Shown here: positions 30,137 through 32,223 of the stretch, in pieces
Layout of the letters: each line of letters opens with the position of its first letter
Numbering within the stretch: the first letter of the stretch is position 1
Source of the DNA: a bacterium
GTDB taxonomy: Bacteria > Patescibacteriota > Patescibacteriia > UBA2169
Assembly: GCA_002687895.1 (NCBI GenBank)
Contig: NZBL01000018.1
Location: 1 to 32,223, forward strand
Reading direction: 5' to 3'
DNA: 32,223 nt
Notes under the pieces: generated by a model
Told to the model about the DNA's origin: nothing
Seen by the model: the letters and a program-made list of their open reading frames with translations, nothing else
Database searches by the model: none
Program-made: the position numbers and the translations under genes

Positions 30137-32223
30137 ATGCATTATCTGCATCAAGCTTTGATCCAGAAGTTTCTTTGGGCACGTTTGGTGCTATGTATTT
30201 TCGCTTGCCTGTTATTGGCAGGCTTTTTGTTTTTCGCGAGCCCGGCTTTTGCGCAAGCAGATCCTATTGCAGAGGAGTTTGGGCTTAATACTAGTTTTCA
30301 GCAAGTAGGGGTTGCTGGAAGCAGCGACATCAAAGGCATAATAGCGAACATTATCAACATTACTCTTGGATTCTTGGGAATTGTGGCAGTCATCATCATC
30401 CTCTATGCGGGCTATATGTGGATGACTGCTGGAGGCAACGAGGAAAAAGTTTCAAAAGCAAAACTTATTTTGCGAAACGCAATAATTGGCTTGGTAATTA
30501 TTCTTGCTTCTTGGGGCATTGCCGCGTTTATTATGAGCAAACTAGGGGATGCAACAGGAGTGGGTGGAGGAATTGGGGCGAATTGCTCTTCTGATTTTCC
30601 AGATTCGTGCATTCCAGATAACTCTTTTTGCGCTTCTGGGCTTGAATGTTCCGCATTATGTACTTGCCAACTGCCCCATGAAGAGATTACTCCAGAGCCA
30701 TTTAAGATAAAATACTTTCAAACAGCTCATGAAGGCCCAGCAGGCCCTTATGATGATGTGTACTTATGCAGTCAAGTAGATTCTGTTTTTAATGAAATGC
30801 TAAACCAAGAAAGTGTTATTGACGCATGGCTAGATGGAGCAGGGGAATTAAAAATAGTACAAATATCAGACGCAGACGTCCCTCTTGACACTCCAATAGT
30901 TATGACAGCTCATATGGCTTCTGCTGGAAATGTAATTGGAATTTCTCCAAGAGAAGGTGATAATGAGTGGCCTAGTAATGGAACATTTGAACTGTATATT
31001 CCAAAAACAATTAAAGGTGTTTCTAAAAGATTTTTAGATGAATGTTTAAGAGCTGGAAGCAGGTGCAATGACAGGGGAACATATTTTTCTTGGAGCTTTA
31101 TTACAACAAACAAAAAAGATTTAGTTGATCCTGTTTTGGAATCTGCATATCCTCCATCTCCTCCAGAACCAGAAGATGAAAATGTAAACCGCAGTTTTAC
31201 TTTTAGTTTAAACTTTTCTGAGGCAATTAATATGATTCCTTTTGTAGATGGAACCACATTCAAAGCTGGGTCTACTAATGTTCTTGTGAATCAGTTAGAT
31301 GGCCAAGCAGGAGCTGTTGTTCGGCAGATTCCTTTGGCTAATTTTAATGTTCGCAAAACATCTACAGGGCTTTACTTTAATTTGAATGCCAGCGAGATTT
31401 CGGATTATGACGGATTGCCTGCTCATTTTAATCCATATACTTGGTACAGAATTACTGTGCAGAATATAACAGATATGTGCGGAAGAACAATGTCTCCAAC
31501 TCCTGTTGTTTGGGAATTCAAAACAAATGGAGTAAGCGCTGGGGTATATGGAACATATCCTCCGCATGAGTTTGCTAACACATGCCCAAGCGCTGAAACA
31601 TTTATCCAGTTCAGAACCTCTATGTATGATATTATTGAAGATTCATGCGCTGTAGGAGTTGGTGCAAGTACAGGCTTAGTTGATGATGGTTTAGGCATTT
31701 TAGAGCGTACAATTTTAGCAGTTGCACCACATGGAGAAGAGGGCGGAGATCTTAACATTGGAGGAGCATGGGATCCAAGCAACCCGAACAAATATTGCAG
31801 AATATATGATTTTACTCCGAAAACAAATCTTCTTGATGTTGGCACAACATATACTCCAATAGTTACCTACAAGGCATCGCCAAGTGCAACTCCAATAAAA
31901 TTCAACCAAGCAGGTGATGAATGGGAATTTATAGTAACTCCAGCAGACAGATGTGCAAACCCTCCATATATTAAAAGCATAAATCCAGTAGAGGGAGCAT
32001 GGGGACAGTGCACAACTATTAGAGGATTGTATTTAGGAACTTCTGGAGATGTTAAATCAAAGCTTGTATTGGATGAAGACCCAAATGACGCAGCAAAGCG
32101 CAAGAATCACGGACAAGAAATTAGTGATCCAGATGTTATAGATTACTGGGAAACAGGGCTAGGAAAACCTGGAATTATTTTTTCTGAAGTTCCTGTATGG
32201 GATGAATCTTATGTTATTGCTGA
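30137..32223 (+). CDS. VirB2/TrbC-like pilin segment fused to a large Ig-like surface protein (3' partial)
   Basis: Open from ATG 30137 to the window end; 695 codons visible. A signal peptide (residues ~12-39, ending SPAFA with cleavage before Gln40) is followed by a VirB2/TrbC-like pilin region with two membrane helices (~72-95 and ~113-133) around the cytoplasmic-type loop MTAGGNEEKVSKAK. Unlike VirB2, it continues into a long exported part: a Cys-rich patch (~150-180), then repeated beta-rich Ig-like regions, including one of Big_5 type (FTFSLNFSEAINMIPF, GLYFNLNASE, WYRITVQN, VWEFKTNG). It may be a surface or pilus-associated adhesin; function is inferred. Confidence 0.78.
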   Translation, partial: MHYLHQALIQKFLWARLVLCIFACLLLAGFLFFASPAFAQADPIAEEFGLNTSFQQVGVAGSSDIKGIIANIINITLGFLGIVAVIIILYAGYMWMTAGGNEEKVSKAKLILRNAIIGLVIILASWGIAAFIMSKLGDATGVGGGIGANCSSDFPDSCIPDNSFCASGLECSALCTCQLPHEEITPEPFKIKYFQTAHEGPAGPYDDVYLCSQVDSVFNEMLNQESVIDAWLDGAGELKIVQISDADVPLDTPIVMTAHMASAGNVIGISPREGDNEWPSNGTFELYIPKTIKGVSKRFLDECLRAGSRCNDRGTYFSWSFITTNKKDLVDPVLESAYPPSPPEPEDENVNRSFTFSLNFSEAINMIPFVDGTTFKAGSTNVLVNQLDGQAGAVVRQIPLANFNVRKTSTGLYFNLNASEISDYDGLPAHFNPYTWYRITVQNITDMCGRTMSPTPVVWEFKTNGVSAGVYGTYPPHEFANTCPSAETFIQFRTSMYDIIEDSCAVGVGASTGLVDDGLGILERTILAVAPHGEEGGDLNIGGAWDPSNPNKYCRIYDFTPKTNLLDVGTTYTPIVTYKASPSATPIKFNQAGDEWEFIVTPADRCANPPYIKSINPVEGAWGQCTTIRGLYLGTSGDVKSKLVLDEDPNDAAKRKNHGQEISDPDVIDYWETGLGKPGIIFSEVPVWDESYVIA

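Overview
The window looks like a chromosomal segment of an uncultivated AT-rich bacterium of the Candidate Phyla Radiation (Patescibacteria, probably the Parcubacteria side). This is inferred from compact housekeeping genes, small genes with touching or overlapping ends, very few Shine-Dalgarno sites, a short Rel protein, and VirB2-like pilin segments joined to extracellular Ig-like domains. TGA is used as a stop (an ATGA overlap at 22791-22794, and the radical SAM gene), so the Gracilibacteria UGA=Gly code does not apply.

Layout. 1-1771: end of a surface protein (PKD/Ig and PA14-like), then a GC-rich island with foreign codon use, then an AT-rich discoidin-like gene tail without a start. 1866-3828: efp and three small envelope genes (membrane protein, Gmad2 lipoprotein, 52-aa tail-anchored protein). 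3904-7208: divergent guaA and guaB, completing GMP synthesis from IMP. 7214-8106: a small membrane protein, a 15-bp hairpin, elongator and initiator tRNA-Met, and tRNA-Leu on the other strand. 8183-9889: parA-parB. 9890-16676, minus strand: rel, then the dprA-yhhQ-folC-topA operon. 16741-19130: a short plus-strand transcription unit with an in-frame TGA, and a long radical SAM gene behind a structured leader. 19135-21978: mfd. 21999-22190: a promoter, a structured RNA (6S-like candidate) and a terminator. 22203-23453: a Fic toxin with a 50-aa partner carrying the Fic inhibitory motif, plus two unknown small genes. 23492-26923, minus strand: LCP protein-der-pth. 27058-29063: lepB-hisS. 29140-end: rpsU, a yqeY-like gene, a YtxH-like gene and a large VirB2-like/Ig surface protein cut by the window end.

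How the genes work together. Most of the window is core information processing: translation (efp, tRNAs, pth, hisS, rpsU, der), DNA handling (topA, dprA, mfd, parAB), GMP synthesis and (p)ppGpp metabolism. A second theme is the cell surface: signal peptidase, LCP transferase, lipoprotein, and large Ig/PA14/discoidin-like exported proteins at both ends. The accessory parts are the GC-rich island, the Fic module, the radical SAM unit with its minigene, and the structured RNA. Several genes (parA, efp, lepB, perhaps rel) have a -10 element so close to the start codon that their mRNAs should be leaderless or nearly so.
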